A DNA stretch of 64,000 bases from Asticcacaulis currens (lineage in GTDB: Bacteria; Pseudomonadota; Alphaproteobacteria; Caulobacterales; Caulobacteraceae): assembly GCF_028550395.1 (NCBI RefSeq), contig NZ_JAQQKW010000003.1, forward strand, positions 1 to 64,000, given 5' to 3'. The notes beneath the pieces are model-generated. The model saw only the letters and a program-made list of their open reading frames with translations, did not search any database and was not told where the DNA came from. The position numbers were made by a program, and so were the translations under genes. Numbering within the stretch: position 1 is the stretch's first letter; each line of letters begins with the position of its first letter. Shown here one piece after another: positions 1 through 8,313 of the stretch.

Positions 1-5
1 AGCCC

Positions 6-320
6 TTAAGCATGTGCACCTCCGGAGGCTTCGCGGGTGTGGGACGAGATATAGTCGCTTTTCATATTGTGCATGTGGACGTGGCCACCCTTGGGCGTGT
101 CTTTGGTCATCGAGCCGATGGGCGCGCCGTATTTGAAGATCTTGTCCCCGGCCTTCAGATCGCGCACGGCGACCTTGTGACCCACCTCAATGGCCTCGGT
201 AATCGACAAAGCCTCAGCACCTACCGTCACCACGCTGCCCGCCGCTATCGCCGCGCGGCACACCGCTACATTGTCAGAAGCGTGCAGTAAAATCAGGGGG
301 CCCGCCCGATGTGCGCTCAT
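6..320 (-). CDS. UxaA-family altronate dehydratase small subunit (SAF domain)
   Basis: A 104-residue protein that is one SAF domain, the N-terminal part of UxaA-type hydro-lyases, which dehydrate altronate (or a related sugar acid) in hexuronate catabolism. The HVHMHN motif near the C-terminus and the stretch on control of a housekeeping ligand-like loop (VAVRDLKAGDKI) fit the family. In many bacteria the enzyme is split into this small subunit and a larger catalytic subunit of roughly 390 residues; the large one would lie just beyond the left edge, since the stop codon is only 6 bases inside. I chose the ATG at 320 because GAGGC sits 6-7 bases before it; a GTG at 332 is also in frame but has no better ribosome site. 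A promoter and inverted repeat lie directly upstream. Substrate specificity cannot be told from this fragment. Confidence 0.8.
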   Translation of the reverse strand: MSAHRAGPLILLHASDNVAVCRAAIAAGSVVTVGAEALSITEAIEVGHKVAVRDLKAGDKIFKYGAPIGSMTKDTPKGGHVHMHNMKSDYISSHTREASGGAHA

Positions 321-339
321 ATCTTGCCTCACCGTAGAT

Positions 340-387
340 GACTGACACTGATATTAATAGATATCTGACATGTCAACGACATATCAG
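340..387 (-). promoter_or_regulatory. Promoter with overlapping operator for the uxaA-like gene
   Basis: An inverted repeat, CTGACATGTC (365-374) and GACATATCAG (378-387), matches at 9 of 10 paired positions around a 3-base spacer. On the minus strand it overlaps a perfect TTGACA -35 hexamer (complement of 372-377), with A/T-rich -10 candidates about 15-20 bases downstream. A second short repeat, GATAT/ATATC, lies at 350-365. The position, 45-65 bases before the start codon, suggests a repressor site; the regulator is not in the window. Confidence 0.5.
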
Positions 388-432
388 ACCAATTCACACT
401 CGTAATCGCCAAACCTCGCTCACTCTCCGAGC

Positions 433-1063
433 GCTTGGGATCGATGATCGCCACCATATGTTTGGTTTTAGGCTTTACCAGCCCCTCGCTAATGTCGGCT
501 GCGGGGTTTACCTTCGCGCGCCCAGTCACGATAGCATACCGAAAGACGCGCGCCGCAAATGCCTTGAGCCGGTTTACGGTCTCGTAAATGCCCCTGCGCT
601 CGAACTTCTTCAGGGTATTGAGGACTTCATAGGGTTCAATCTCCGAAACAGGGTGATTACCCAGATCAGGCTCTAAATGCTTTATGCATCGGTCGTTTCT
701 CACCTTCATCGCCTAGATCACACCCTTGCGCTTGAGCTTGTCACAAAGCTCCAGCGCGACAAATTTGAACGTATTACTGGCCTGAATGGCGGCGGCGACA
801 GCCTTGCGCTTTTTGCTCAAGTAAGGGTCAATGCCTTCAGCTAAGGGGTCCCCTCGTCTCGTCGTTTCCGCGCGTCTTTAAGACCGACGATAGGATACTG
901 CCCGATTAGCCAGCAACCGCTCTTGCCCGGAGAAGCGATATTTCAATCGCCACAGCTTTCCGCCGGAGGTCGTCACCAGCAGAAACATGCCCTCGCCGTC
1001 TGAGAGCTTGTAGGGCTTGGCCTTTGGCCTCGCCGAACGGATCGCGGAGTCTGTGAGCGCCAT
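433..1063 (-). pseudogene. Decayed tyrosine integrase (DUF4102/P4 type)
   Basis: The reading begins at the ATG at 1063 (MALTDSAIRSARPKAKPYK), a typical arm-binding DUF4102 start. It continues through KLWRLKYRFSGQERLLA, breaks at about 905, resumes in another frame as GQYPIVGLKDARKRRDEG, and breaks again near 850. It then carries on as EGIDPYLSKKRKAV through an in-frame TAG (713-715) into the core-binding domain (ETVNRLKAFAARVFRYAI). Similarity stops near 433 at AIIDPKR, so the whole catalytic domain with the R-H-R-Y residues is missing. There are thus two frameshifts, one nonsense codon and a 3' deletion. It lies 165 bases downstream of a tRNA-Lys gene on the same strand, the usual place for a tRNA-integrating island. 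It cannot encode an active recombinase. Confidence 0.85.
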
Positions 1064-1120
1064 TTGGGGGGTATCGCAAAATTGGAGTTTACCGCGTACC
1101 CCCAGAAATACCCCCAATTT
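1062..1120. repeat. Candidate integrase arm-type sites
   Basis: Three copies of a TACCCCC core lie just upstream of the dead integrase start: GGGGGGTAT at 1066-1074 (inverted), GTACCCCC at 1096-1103 and ATACCCCCAATTT at 1108-1120. The outer two form an inverted repeat. Repeated G-runs of this kind next to DUF4102 integrases are plausibly arm-type binding sites for the recombinase; this is inference from position and repetition. Confidence 0.4.
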
Positions 1121-1227
1121 GCCCGGATAACGGCGGACACAAGCGGATGATCTCGGATGAGCACACCGATAACATACCATATTTTAAGGATTTTTTCAAC
1201 TTCGCCGGACGCTGGCGGAAGGAGGAA

Positions 1228-1303
<76 letters not shown>

Positions 1304-1451
1304 ACTTCACACCGCTTTCAAGGTGAGGCTGTTGGAGAGCCCCGACGGTGAGGGGCGGAACATACGAATTTTTTCCGCCCTTGCAAGCGCTAATTTTGCT
1401 TTTTGCGCAGAAAGCCTGTGGACGGTCGAAACCGCCTCCTCACAGCATAGG

Positions 1452-3026
1452 TCAGGCGGCGGCGATGGCGTCGCCCACCACCTGCATAAAGGTCTGCGGT
1501 TCGAAGGGTTTGGGGATGAAGCCCGTCATGCCCGCTTCGAAGCAGCGGCGGCGGTCGGAATCGAGCACATGCGCGGTCATGGCCACCACCGGCGTGGCGG
1601 GCAGGTCGCGCTGCGTTTCCATCTGCCGGATGCGACGTGTGCTTTCAAAGCCGTCCATGCCGGGCATCTGAATGTCCATCAGGATCAGGTCATAGGCGCT
1701 CATTTCGGCGCGGCGCAGGGCTTCGGCGCCGGTGCGCGCCACGTCGTAGTTCAACCCCATCTGCTCCAGCAGCGTGGACACCACCACGATATTGGGTTCG
1801 TAGTCTTCGACGATCAGCACCTGACGCCGTTCGGCGGCGTGCTGTTCGGCAACCGCCAGACCCTGCGGACGCGCGGGATCGTACCTCAGCGGCAATTCGG
1901 CCGTAAAGATTGCCCCCTGCCCCGGCGTGCTGGTGGCGGTGAGTGTGCCCCCCATGCGCTCGGCCAGCGCGCGTCCGATCGACAGGCCCAGCCCCGTACC
2001 GCCATAGCGCCGCGTCATGGAGGCATCGCCCTGGGTAAACTTCTCGAAGATCGTCTCCAGCTTGTCCGGCGTAACCCCGATACCGGTATCCATCACTTCG
2101 AACCGCAGGCGCGCCTCGGCCTCATCCACCTCAGCAGCCGACACCCTCAGGTCTATGCGTCCCGTATCGGTAAATTTGACGGCATTGGCCAGCAGATTGG
2201 CCAGTATCTGCTGCACCCGCAGGGCATCTCCGCAATAATATTCGCGCAGGTCCGGCCCGAAAATGACCCCGAACGCCACGCCCTTGTCTTCGGCACGGGC
2301 GCGCGGCGCAGCTACCGTCTGTTCGATCAGTTCGGGCAGGCTGAAGTCGCGCATCTCCAGCTCTATGGCCCCGGCTTCAATCTTGGAGACATCCAGCAGA
2401 TTGTTGATCAGATGCAGCAGGTTTTCCCCACTTTGTCTCAGGACGCCGACATAGTGCTGCTCGCGCGCCGACAGGTTGGGGGACAGGCTAAGGATATGGG
2501 CCAGCCCGATGACCGCGTTCATCGGGGTGCGCAGTTCGTGGCTCATATTGGCCATGAATTCGTCGCGGCGGCGGTTGGCTTCGGCCAGTTGAGCTTCGAT
2601 GGCCTTCTGGCGTGTAATGTCGCGGGCGATCTTCGACGCGCCGATGATGCGCCCGCTTTCGTCGCGCACCGGCGACACGGTTAGAGAAATGTTGATCATC
2701 TCCCCGGACTTGGTGCGGCGCACGGTTTCAAAATGTTCGACGCGCTGACCGCTGCGCACCTTGCCGATGATGACGTATTCCTCGTCGTGCATGTCCGGCG
2801 GGATGATGAGGGTAATGTGCTGCCCCACCGCCTCGGCCGCTGTGTAGCCAAATATCCGCTCGGCCCCGGCATTCCAGGTGGTGATAATGCCGTCCAGCGT
2901 CTTGGAGACGATGGCATCGTCCGACGAGGCGACAATCGCCGCCAGAAGCGCGCTTTTGTGCTGCGCCTCGGAGAGGGAGTCGTCCGGCAAAACCGGGCCT
3001 CCGGGGGTTAGGCCGCCAGTGTCCAT
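1452..3026 (-). CDS. Soluble hybrid sensor histidine kinase (PAS-HisKA-HATPase-REC)
   Basis: A 524-residue cytoplasmic kinase with no membrane segment. The order is a PAS domain at about 25-140, with the PAC-like ending GRIIGASKIARDIT, then a HisKA helix with phosphorylatable His163 in NMSHELRTPMN. The ATPase domain follows at about 265-380 (N box LLANAVKFT, DTGIGV, GGTGLGLSI), then a C-terminal receiver at about 402-520 with Asp451 (ILMDIQMPGMDG), acidic Asp408 and Lys506 (IPKPF). It would autophosphorylate in response to a signal in the PAS pocket and pass the phosphate to its own receiver, and probably on to a phosphotransfer protein not in the window. The ATG at 3026 gives a short unstructured leader before PAS. 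It is transcribed away from the divergent DUF4142 gene and nothing lies between it and the tRNA but about 150 bases. Confidence 0.93.
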   Translation of the reverse strand: MDTGGLTPGGPVLPDDSLSEAQHKSALLAAIVASSDDAIVSKTLDGIITTWNAGAERIFGYTAAEAVGQHITLIIPPDMHDEEYVIIGKVRSGQRVEHFETVRRTKSGEMINISLTVSPVRDESGRIIGASKIARDITRQKAIEAQLAEANRRRDEFMANMSHELRTPMNAVIGLAHILSLSPNLSAREQHYVGVLRQSGENLLHLINNLLDVSKIEAGAIELEMRDFSLPELIEQTVAAPRARAEDKGVAFGVIFGPDLREYYCGDALRVQQILANLLANAVKFTDTGRIDLRVSAAEVDEAEARLRFEVMDTGIGVTPDKLETIFEKFTQGDASMTRRYGGTGLGLSIGRALAERMGGTLTATSTPGQGAIFTAELPLRYDPARPQGLAVAEQHAAERRQVLIVEDYEPNIVVVSTLLEQMGLNYDVARTGAEALRRAEMSAYDLILMDIQMPGMDGFESTRRIRQMETQRDLPATPVVAMTAHVLDSDRRRCFEAGMTGFIPKPFEPQTFMQVVGDAIAAA

Positions 3027-3220
3027 TGAGCGCCTGTGCTGCGGGAATCTGCTATCGCGGCGATGCTAACCATAAAGCCGATAACCGGACAATACGATCT
3101 TGGGACCATACGCGCTTTATGGCTTTTTCATGTGTTGTCGTAAAAGCGGCGCATCCTTCTTACATCCGCGCTGATACCGTCCTGACCTATCACGGTTCTG
3201 TTATCATATTGGAGAGACTG

Positions 3221-3808
3221 ATGTTTTCTAAGAAAGCCTTTGCCGCCGCCACGCTTGCCGGCGTGCTTGTCCTGCCGCTGGCCGCCTGTGGTTCACCGCA
3301 GGAAAACGCCGCCGAAGAGCGCGCCGAAAACGCTTCGGAAAGCTCGTCGAGTGTCTTTGAAAGCGCCTCATCCAGCGCTTCGGAAAATATCGACTTTGCC
3401 GGTCGCGCCACCGTCGCCGGTGTGTTTGAGATCGAGTCGAGCAAGTTGGCGATCGAGCGTACCAAGAAGGCCGATCTGAAGGCCTTTGCGCAGAAGATGG
3501 TGACCGACCATACCAAGGCCGCCACCGAACTGAAGGCCGCCATCACCGCCGCCGGTCTGACGCCGCCTGCCGAAGGGCTCGATTCCGAGCACCAAGACAT
3601 GCTGAACGATCTGAAGAACGCCTCGGCTGAGGACTTCGACGCCAAATATATCGACGCCCAGCAAAAGGCGCACGACAAGACAATCGACCTGTTCGAAAAG
3701 GAAGCGAAGGACGGTCAGGCCGGCCCGGTCAAGGACTTTGCCGCCAAGACCCTGCCGACGCTCAAGATGCATAAGGCGGATATCGAAAAGCTCGACGAAA
3801 AGTATTGA
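3221..3808 (+). CDS. DUF4142 lipoprotein
   Basis: A 195-residue envelope protein. The first 22 residues are a lipoprotein signal ending in the lipobox LAAC, followed by a Ser/Glu-rich linker. The rest is a helical DUF4142 domain, a ferritin-like four-helix fold seen from the pattern FEIESSKLAIERTKKADLKAFAQKMVTDH and a second KAHDKTIDLFEKEA half. The family is widespread in alphaproteobacteria with no settled function; a periplasmic stress or outer-membrane role is often assumed. The start is fixed by GGAGAG 5 bases before ATG; a longer in-frame reading upstream has no ribosome site. A strong terminator follows at once, so the gene is monocistronic and divergent from the histidine kinase. Confidence 0.9.
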   Translation: MFSKKAFAAATLAGVLVLPLAACGSPQENAAEERAENASESSSSVFESASSSASENIDFAGRATVAGVFEIESSKLAIERTKKADLKAFAQKMVTDHTKAATELKAAITAAGLTPPAEGLDSEHQDMLNDLKNASAEDFDAKYIDAQQKAHDKTIDLFEKEAKDGQAGPVKDFAAKTLPTLKMHKADIEKLDEKY

Positions 3809-3831
3809 TCGGACTTTCACCGGCAATGAAG

Positions 3832-3862
3832 AACGCCGCCCCTCACGGGGCGGCGTTTTATA
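3832..3862 (+). terminator. Rho-independent terminator of the DUF4142 gene
   Basis: AACGCCGCCCC and GGGGCGGCGTT form a perfect 11-pair stem around TCAC, followed by TTTA, 24 bases after the stop codon. Confidence 0.9.
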
Positions 3863-3892
3863 CCAAGGGTCATTGAAAATGACTCTTGGTAT
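3860..3892. repeat. Inverted repeat, 15-base arms
   Basis: ATACCAAGGGTCATT and AATGACTCTTGGTAT pair around GAA with one G-T mismatch. It sits between the terminator and a second hairpin and codes for nothing visible. A similar CCAAG-centred hairpin is seen at 25214-25235. Confidence 0.7.
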
Positions 3893-3945
3893 TCCATTCG
3901 AGAATGTCTCGTGTCACTGACACATATGAGATAGCCTCGTTTCTT

Positions 3946-3980
3946 CAACGGCCGGATGCGGTCAGCATCTTCGGCCGTTG
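3946..3980. terminator. GC-rich hairpin between convergent genes
   Basis: CAACGGCCG and CGGCCGTTG pair perfectly, with inner ATGC/GCAT pairing. It lies 30 bases past the end of the Fet4-like gene (minus strand). There is no long T-run on either side, so it is a weak or factor-dependent terminator at best. Confidence 0.5.
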
Positions 3981-4009
3981 GTATTATTTAAACCGCAAAG
4001 GGCAGCCCC

Positions 4010-4465
4010 TCAGCCCAGCACCTGCGCGGCCTTGGCGCCCGCTTCCGAGTGAGCTTCGGCGGCTTTGTGATCGCCCTTATCGCGCGCCTTTTTGGCCAGA
4101 GCTTCATAATGCTTCTGAAGCTCGGCCAGTTCCTTTTCGCTCATGTTTTCCATGTCGATGTAGGCGGTATTGGCCTTCGACGCCGCGCGGATCAGTTCGT
4201 CCAGCTTGAGTTGCATGATGCGGGCGTCGCGGTTCTGCGTGTTCTGGATCAGAAACACCATCAGAAAAGTGATGATGGTCGTGCCCGTATTGATGACCAG
4301 TTGCCAGGTGTCGGAGAATTTGAACAGCGGGCCGGTGACGATCCACAGCCCCACCACCGCAACCGCCAGTCCGAAAGCCCAGGGGCTGCCCGTCGCCACC
4401 GCTGCGTTTTGCGCGAAGCAGACGAACCAGCCCTTTTTATGGGCGTTTTCAGCGTCTTGTGACAT
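4010..4465 (-). CDS. Low-affinity iron permease (Fet4-like) family membrane protein
   Basis: A 151-residue membrane protein matching the bacterial Fet4-like family: FVCFAQNAAVATGSPWAF, then two hydrophobic segments at about 25-48 and 58-80, with the signature TGPLFKFSDTWQLVINTGTT and FLIQNTQNRDARIMQLKLDELIRA. The C-terminal third is a charged helix (KELAELQKHYEALAKKARDKG) facing the cytoplasm. The yeast family name implies metal uptake, but bacterial members have not been firmly shown to carry iron. The ATG at 4465 follows GGTAAGG; an upstream extension runs through a dispersed repeat and is unlikely to be translated. It is monocistronic and converges with the DUF4142 gene. Confidence 0.85.
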   Translation of the reverse strand: MSQDAENAHKKGWFVCFAQNAAVATGSPWAFGLAVAVVGLWIVTGPLFKFSDTWQLVINTGTTIITFLMVFLIQNTQNRDARIMQLKLDELIRAASKANTAYIDMENMSEKELAELQKHYEALAKKARDKGDHKAAEAHSEAGAKAAQVLG

Positions 4466-4486
4466 AGCCTTACCAGCTCTTTGAAA

Positions 4487-4561
4487 GCGCATTCCGAAAA
4501 GTGTGCAGCGGTTTTGGCTTCGCCGAACTCCGTTTCGGGAACAAATGCGCGATAAAAACAA
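4487..4561 (+). repeat. Dispersed GCGCATTCCGAAAAG repeat, copy 1
   Basis: GCGCATTCCGAAAAGTGTGC followed by AGCGGTTTTGGCTTCGCC, CGTTTCGGGAAC and ATGCGCGATAAAAACAAA. Related copies lie at 47931-48019 (reverse) and 54482-54530. The same type of repeat is widespread between genes in alphaproteobacteria. Here it occupies the upstream region of the Fet4-like gene. Confidence 0.7.
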
Positions 4562-4606
4562 AGACGGACAGGCTGGGCCCAGAGGCATAAAGATACAATT
4601 CCCGCG

Positions 4607-6058
4607 TCAGATCACATACATATCGACGTACTCATGCACCGGCGTGGCTTCCAGCGCCTGCTGATCGAGGCTGAGGTCGAAAATGGCCTTCTGCTGCTTT
4701 TTGGGGAAGCGGCGGTTGAGATTGGTGCGGAACTTGGCCTCCAGCAACGGGATGCCTTCCTTGCGACGGCGTTTGTGACCGATCGGGTATTCGACCACGA
4801 TCTCTTCCCACACCGTGCCGTCGTTAAGCGTGACGGTCACCGCATTGGCGATCGAGCGCTTCTCCGGGTCGTGATAGTCTTTGGTGAACTGCGGGTCTTC
4901 GGTGCAGATAATCTTGTCGCGCAGGGCGTCGATGCGCGCATCCTGCGCCACCTCGTCCTCATAATCCGCCGCCGTCAGACGCCCGAACAGGATGGGCACG
5001 GCCATCATGTACTGGATGCAGTGGTCGCGGTCAGCCGGGTTATGCAGCGGCCCCTTCTTGTCGATGATGCGCACGCAGGCCTCATGGGTGCGCACGTCGA
5101 TGCGCGCGATGTCGTCTGGCGACACGCCCTTGGCCCGCAGTTCCTGATGCACGCGCATGGCGGCTTCGACCGCGGTCTGCGAATGGAACTCCGCCGGGTA
5201 GCTGATCTTGAACAGCACGTGCTCCATCACATAGCTGCCGTAGGGGCGCTGGAAGCTGAACGGCTTGCCCTTGAAGGAGACGTCGTAGAAGCCCCACACC
5301 GGCGCGGTCAGGGCCGAGGGGTAGCCCATCTCACCCTTCTGCACCATCAAAGCCAGCCGCACGGCGCGGCTGGTGGCGTCGCCCGCCGCCCACGATTTGC
5401 GCGAGCCGGTATTGGGGGCGTGGCGATAGGTGCGCAAGCTCTGCCCATCGACAAAGGCCAGCGACACGGCGTCGATGATCTCATCGCGCGTCAGGCCGAG
5501 CATCCCGGCCACCACCGCCGTCGAGGCGACCTTGACGAGGATGACGTGGTCGAGGCCGACGCTATTGAAGCTGTTGTCCAGCGCCAGCACGCCCTGAATC
5601 TCGTGCGCCTTGATCATGGCGGTCAGGACGTCGTGCATGGTCAGCGGTGCCTTGCCCGCCGCCACGCGATTGCGCGATATCCAGTCGGCAACGGCAAGGA
5701 TGCCGCCCAGATTGTCGGACGGGTGCCCCCATTCCGCTGCCAGCCAGGTGTCGTTGAAATCGAGCCAGCGGATCATCGCGCCGATATTGAAGGCCGCCTG
5801 TACGGGATCGAGCTGAAACTGTGTGCCCGGCACCCTGGCGCCATTAGGCACGGTGGTGCCCGGCACGATGGGCCCCAAAAGCTTGGTGCAGGCGGGATAG
5901 TCCAGCGCCTCCAGCCCGCAGCCCAGCGTGTCGATCAGGCAGTTGCGCGCCGTCTCATAGGCGAGGTCGGAGTGGATTTTGTAGTTCAGCACGTAGTCGG
6001 CGATATCGACAAACACGCTGTCGGGCTCAGGGCGGATATTGGGGATATGTGTGGACAT
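4607..6058 (-). CDS. prpD: 2-Methylcitrate dehydratase (MmgE/PrpD family)
   Basis: A 483-residue cytoplasmic enzyme of the MmgE/PrpD family, which dehydrates 2-methylcitrate to 2-methylaconitate in propionate breakdown. Family marks include [40 protein letters not shown], the [15 protein letters not shown] stretch and the late [14 protein letters not shown]. Length equals that of typical PrpD. The ATG at 6058 is preceded by a purine-rich AGAAAGAAGAAA tract; the longer reading to 6214 crosses a palindromic repeat and is rejected. It is the last gene of a minus-strand cluster thiolase-prpB-prpC-prpD but is set 185 bases from prpC by that repeat, so it may depend on read-through or on its own promoter. 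No acnD or prpF is next to it; this suits the PrpD-only variant in which an aconitase completes the hydration. Confidence 0.93.
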   Translation of the reverse strand: MSTHIPNIRPEPDSVFVDIADYVLNYKIHSDLAYETARNCLIDTLGCGLEALDYPACTKLLGPIVPGTTVPNGARVPGTQFQLDPVQAAFNIGAMIRWLDFNDTWLAAEWGHPSDNLGGILAVADWISRNRVAAGKAPLTMHDVLTAMIKAHEIQGVLALDNSFNSVGLDHVILVKVASTAVVAGMLGLTRDEIIDAVSLAFVDGQSLRTYRHAPNTGSRKSWAAGDATSRAVRLALMVQKGEMGYPSALTAPVWGFYDVSFKGKPFSFQRPYGSYVMEHVLFKISYPAEFHSQTAVEAAMRVHQELRAKGVSPDDIARIDVRTHEACVRIIDKKGPLHNPADRDHCIQYMMAVPILFGRLTAADYEDEVAQDARIDALRDKIICTEDPQFTKDYHDPEKRSIANAVTVTLNDGTVWEEIVVEYPIGHKRRRKEGIPLLEAKFRTNLNRRFPKKQQKAIFDLSLDQQALEATPVHEYVDMYVI

Positions 6059-6073
6059 GGTTTCTTCTTTCTT

Positions 6074-6242
6074 CTCCCTTGTCGCGCCGCGATGGGGAGG
6101 GCCGGGTGGCCAGTGCCAGACTACGAAGCGGTGACGGGGGCTGACTGGGAAGATCGAGTGCGCTGGATTTTGGGGTGTTATCCCCCTCCGTCTGCTCACT
6201 TCGTTCGCAGTCACCTCCCCATCGCTACGCGACAGGGAGGAG
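6074..6242. repeat. GC-rich palindromic element, copy A (prpC-prpD gap)
   Basis: CTCCCTTGTCGCG (6074-6086) pairs with CGCGACAGGGAG (6228-6239) with one bulge, GCGATGGGGAGG (6089-6100) pairs perfectly with CCTCCCCATCGC (6214-6225), and an inner GACGGGGG faces CCCCCTCCGTC. The whole gap folds into one long hairpin. It shares the CCCCCTCCGTC...CCACCTCCCC pattern with copies near 19.4, 23.4 and 51.3 kb. Confidence 0.75.
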
Positions 6243-6243
6243 G

Positions 6244-7419
6244 TTATTGCCGGTCTTCGATCTTCGCGAAGGCGCGGTCTTCGGGGCCGGTGTAGTTGGC
6301 GCTGGGGCGGATGATCTTGCCGTCAATGCGCTGCTCAATCACGTGCGCCGACCAGCCGGCGGTGCGCGCAATGGCAAACAGCGGCGTGAACATGGCCGTC
6401 GGCACCCCCATGCGGTGGTAGGAGACGGCGGAGAACCAGTCGAGATTGGGGAACATCTTTTTGACCTCCCACATCACGCGCTCCAGCCGCTCGGCGATGG
6501 CGTACATTTTCAACGAACCCTGCTCGACGCTAAGGTCGTGGGCGACCTGTTTGATCACCACATTGCGCGGGTCGGAGACCGTATAGACCGGGTGGCCAAA
6601 GCCGATCACCACCTCTTTACGTTCGACGCGGGCGCGGATGTCGGCCTCGGCCTCGTCCGGGGTGGCGTAGCGCTTCTGGATTTCAAAGGCCACCTCATTG
6701 GCCCCGCCGTGCTTGGGCCCGCGCAGCGCGCCAATGGCCCCGGCAATGCACGAATACATGTCCGAACCCGTCCCGGCGATCACGCGCCCGGCAAAGGTCG
6801 AAGCGTTAAATTCGTGCTCGGCATAGAGGATCAGCGAAATATGCATCGCCTTCACCCAGCTCTCGCGCGGCTTTTCACCGTGTAGCAGGTGTAGGAAGTG
6901 CCCGCCAATGGAGTCGTCGTCCGTCTCGACCTCAATCCGCTTGCCATTGTGGCTGTAGTGAAACCAGTAGAGCAGCATCGACCCCAGAGACGCCATCAGC
7001 TTGTCGGCGATGTCCCGGGCCGAAGGCGCATTGTGGTCGTCCTTTTCCGGAGCGAGGCAACCCAGCAGCGACACGCCGGTGCGCATCACATCCATCGGGT
7101 GCGCAGAAGGCGGTATCTGCTCCAGCACCGACTTCAGGCTGACCGGCAGACCGCGCAAGGCGCGCAGCTTGCTCTTATAGGCCGCCAACTCCGAAACGGT
7201 CGGCAGGCTGCCGTGCACCAGCAGGTACGCCACCTCCTCGAACTCGCACGTCTGGGCCAGGTCGAGAATATCGTAGCCGCGATAGGCCAGATCATTCCCC
7301 GTGCGCCCCACTGTGCACAGGGCGGTATTGCCGGCCGCCATACCCGACAGGGCGACCGACTTTTTGGGTTTGAAGGCGGTCGTCGCCTCACCCCTGGGCA
7401 GGTCCGTTACGGCATTCAT
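6244..7419 (-). CDS. prpC: 2-Methylcitrate synthase
   Basis: A 391-residue citrate-synthase-fold enzyme that joins propionyl-CoA to oxaloacetate. Catalytic residues are visible: His237 in KHGGANE, His276 in GFGHPVY and Asp327 in NLDWFSA. The C-terminal run [20 protein letters not shown] followed by [14 protein letters not shown] is typical of PrpC rather than of the larger hexameric citrate synthase, and the length agrees. The start at 7419 has GGAGGG 7 bases upstream. It lies 15 bases after prpB on the same strand, so both are cotranscribed. Its stop is directly followed by the palindromic element, which could stabilise or end the prpB-prpC part of the message. Confidence 0.95.
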   Translation of the reverse strand: MNAVTDLPRGEATTAFKPKKSVALSGMAAGNTALCTVGRTGNDLAYRGYDILDLAQTCEFEEVAYLLVHGSLPTVSELAAYKSKLRALRGLPVSLKSVLEQIPPSAHPMDVMRTGVSLLGCLAPEKDDHNAPSARDIADKLMASLGSMLLYWFHYSHNGKRIEVETDDDSIGGHFLHLLHGEKPRESWVKAMHISLILYAEHEFNASTFAGRVIAGTGSDMYSCIAGAIGALRGPKHGGANEVAFEIQKRYATPDEAEADIRARVERKEVVIGFGHPVYTVSDPRNVVIKQVAHDLSVEQGSLKMYAIAERLERVMWEVKKMFPNLDWFSAVSYHRMGVPTAMFTPLFAIARTAGWSAHVIEQRIDGKIIRPSANYTGPEDRAFAKIEDRQ

Positions 7420-7434
7420 GGGTGTTCCCTCCGG

Positions 7435-8313
7435 TTATTTGTTTTTATTGAACATCGCATCGAGGCGGTGTTCGTATTCGTAATAGTCGATGCGCTGATA
7501 CAGCTCGTCGCGCGTCTGCATCAGGTCGAGCACAGTCTTCTGATGGCCGTCGCGGCGGATGGCCTCATAGACGGTCTCGGCGGCCTTGTTCATGGCGCGG
7601 AAGGCCGACAGCGGATAGAGCTGAATGGCCACCCCGGCAGAGGCCAGTTCCTCGCGCGTAAACAGCGGAGTCTTGCCAAACTCGGTGATATTGGCCAGCA
7701 CCGGCACCTTTACGGCGGCGGTAAAGCGGCGATAGGTGTCGAGGTCATAGGCGGCTTCGGCAAAAATCCCGTCCGCCCCGGCTTCGACGCAGGCCAGCGC
7801 CCGCTCAATCGCCGCATCGACCCCGTCCACGGCAATGGCATCGGTGCGGGCAATCAGGAAGAAGTCCGGATCGGTTTTGGCACTGGCGGCGGCCCTGACG
7901 CGATCAACCATTTCCGCGACCGACACGATCTCCTTGCCCGGCCGGTGGCCGCAACGCTTCGCCCCTACCTGATCCTCGATATGGCAGGCGGCGGCCCCCG
8001 CCTTGATCAGGGCCTTGACCGTGCGCTCAATATTGAAGGCCGAGGGGCCAAAGCCCGTGTCGATATCGACCATCAGCGGCAGGTCGCACACATCGGTGAT
8101 GCGCCGCACGTCGATCAGCACATCCTCAAGGCCGCTGATCCCCAGATCGGGCACCCCCAGAGACCCCGCTGCCACGCCCCCGCCGCTCAGATAGAGGGCG
8201 CGGTAACCGGCGCGTCTGGCCAAAAGCGCGTGGTTGGCATTGATCGCGCCGATGACCTGCAACGGGCTTTCGGCCTTGAGCGCCGCACGAAATCGGGCAC
8301 CGGGTGAGGTCAT
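7435..8313 (-). CDS. prpB: 2-Methylisocitrate lyase
   Basis: A 292-residue member of the isocitrate lyase/PEP mutase superfamily, splitting 2-methylisocitrate into pyruvate and succinate. The signature KRCGH is at 119-123 with the catalytic Cys121; the magnesium-binding MVDIDTGFG (Asp84, Asp86) and HIEDQ are present, as is the late [14 protein letters not shown] region. Its ATG overlaps the stop of the thiolase gene by 4 bases (ATGA), so translation is probably coupled. It is followed 15 bases later by prpC. Assignment as PrpB rather than a general PEP mutase homologue rests on the motif and on the neighbours. Confidence 0.95.
   Translation of the reverse strand: MTSPGARFRAALKAESPLQVIGAINANHALLARRAGYRALYLSGGGVAAGSLGVPDLGISGLEDVLIDVRRITDVCDLPLMVDIDTGFGPSAFNIERTVKALIKAGAAACHIEDQVGAKRCGHRPGKEIVSVAEMVDRVRAAASAKTDPDFFLIARTDAIAVDGVDAAIERALACVEAGADGIFAEAAYDLDTYRRFTAAVKVPVLANITEFGKTPLFTREELASAGVAIQLYPLSAFRAMNKAAETVYEAIRRDGHQKTVLDLMQTRDELYQRIDYYEYEHRLDAMFNKNK

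Noticed and set aside
1-433. Second attachment copy (attL/attR) of the tRNA-Lys 3' end
   Set aside because: I looked for the TTCGAGTCC...ACCCACCA end left of the integrase remnant and did not find it within the window.
1323-2684. 453-residue plus-strand reading opposite the hybrid kinase
   Set aside because: Shadow frame with no motif; the kinase on the other strand has every catalytic box.
4634-6295. 553-residue reading on the plus strand opposite prpD
   Set aside because: It is low-complexity, rich in His/Arg/Gly, has no domain motif and exactly shadows a clear PrpD; typical of high G+C antisense frames.
6898-8307. 469-residue plus-strand reading opposite prpC and prpB
   Set aside because: It crosses two well-defined enzymes on the other strand and shows no signature of its own.
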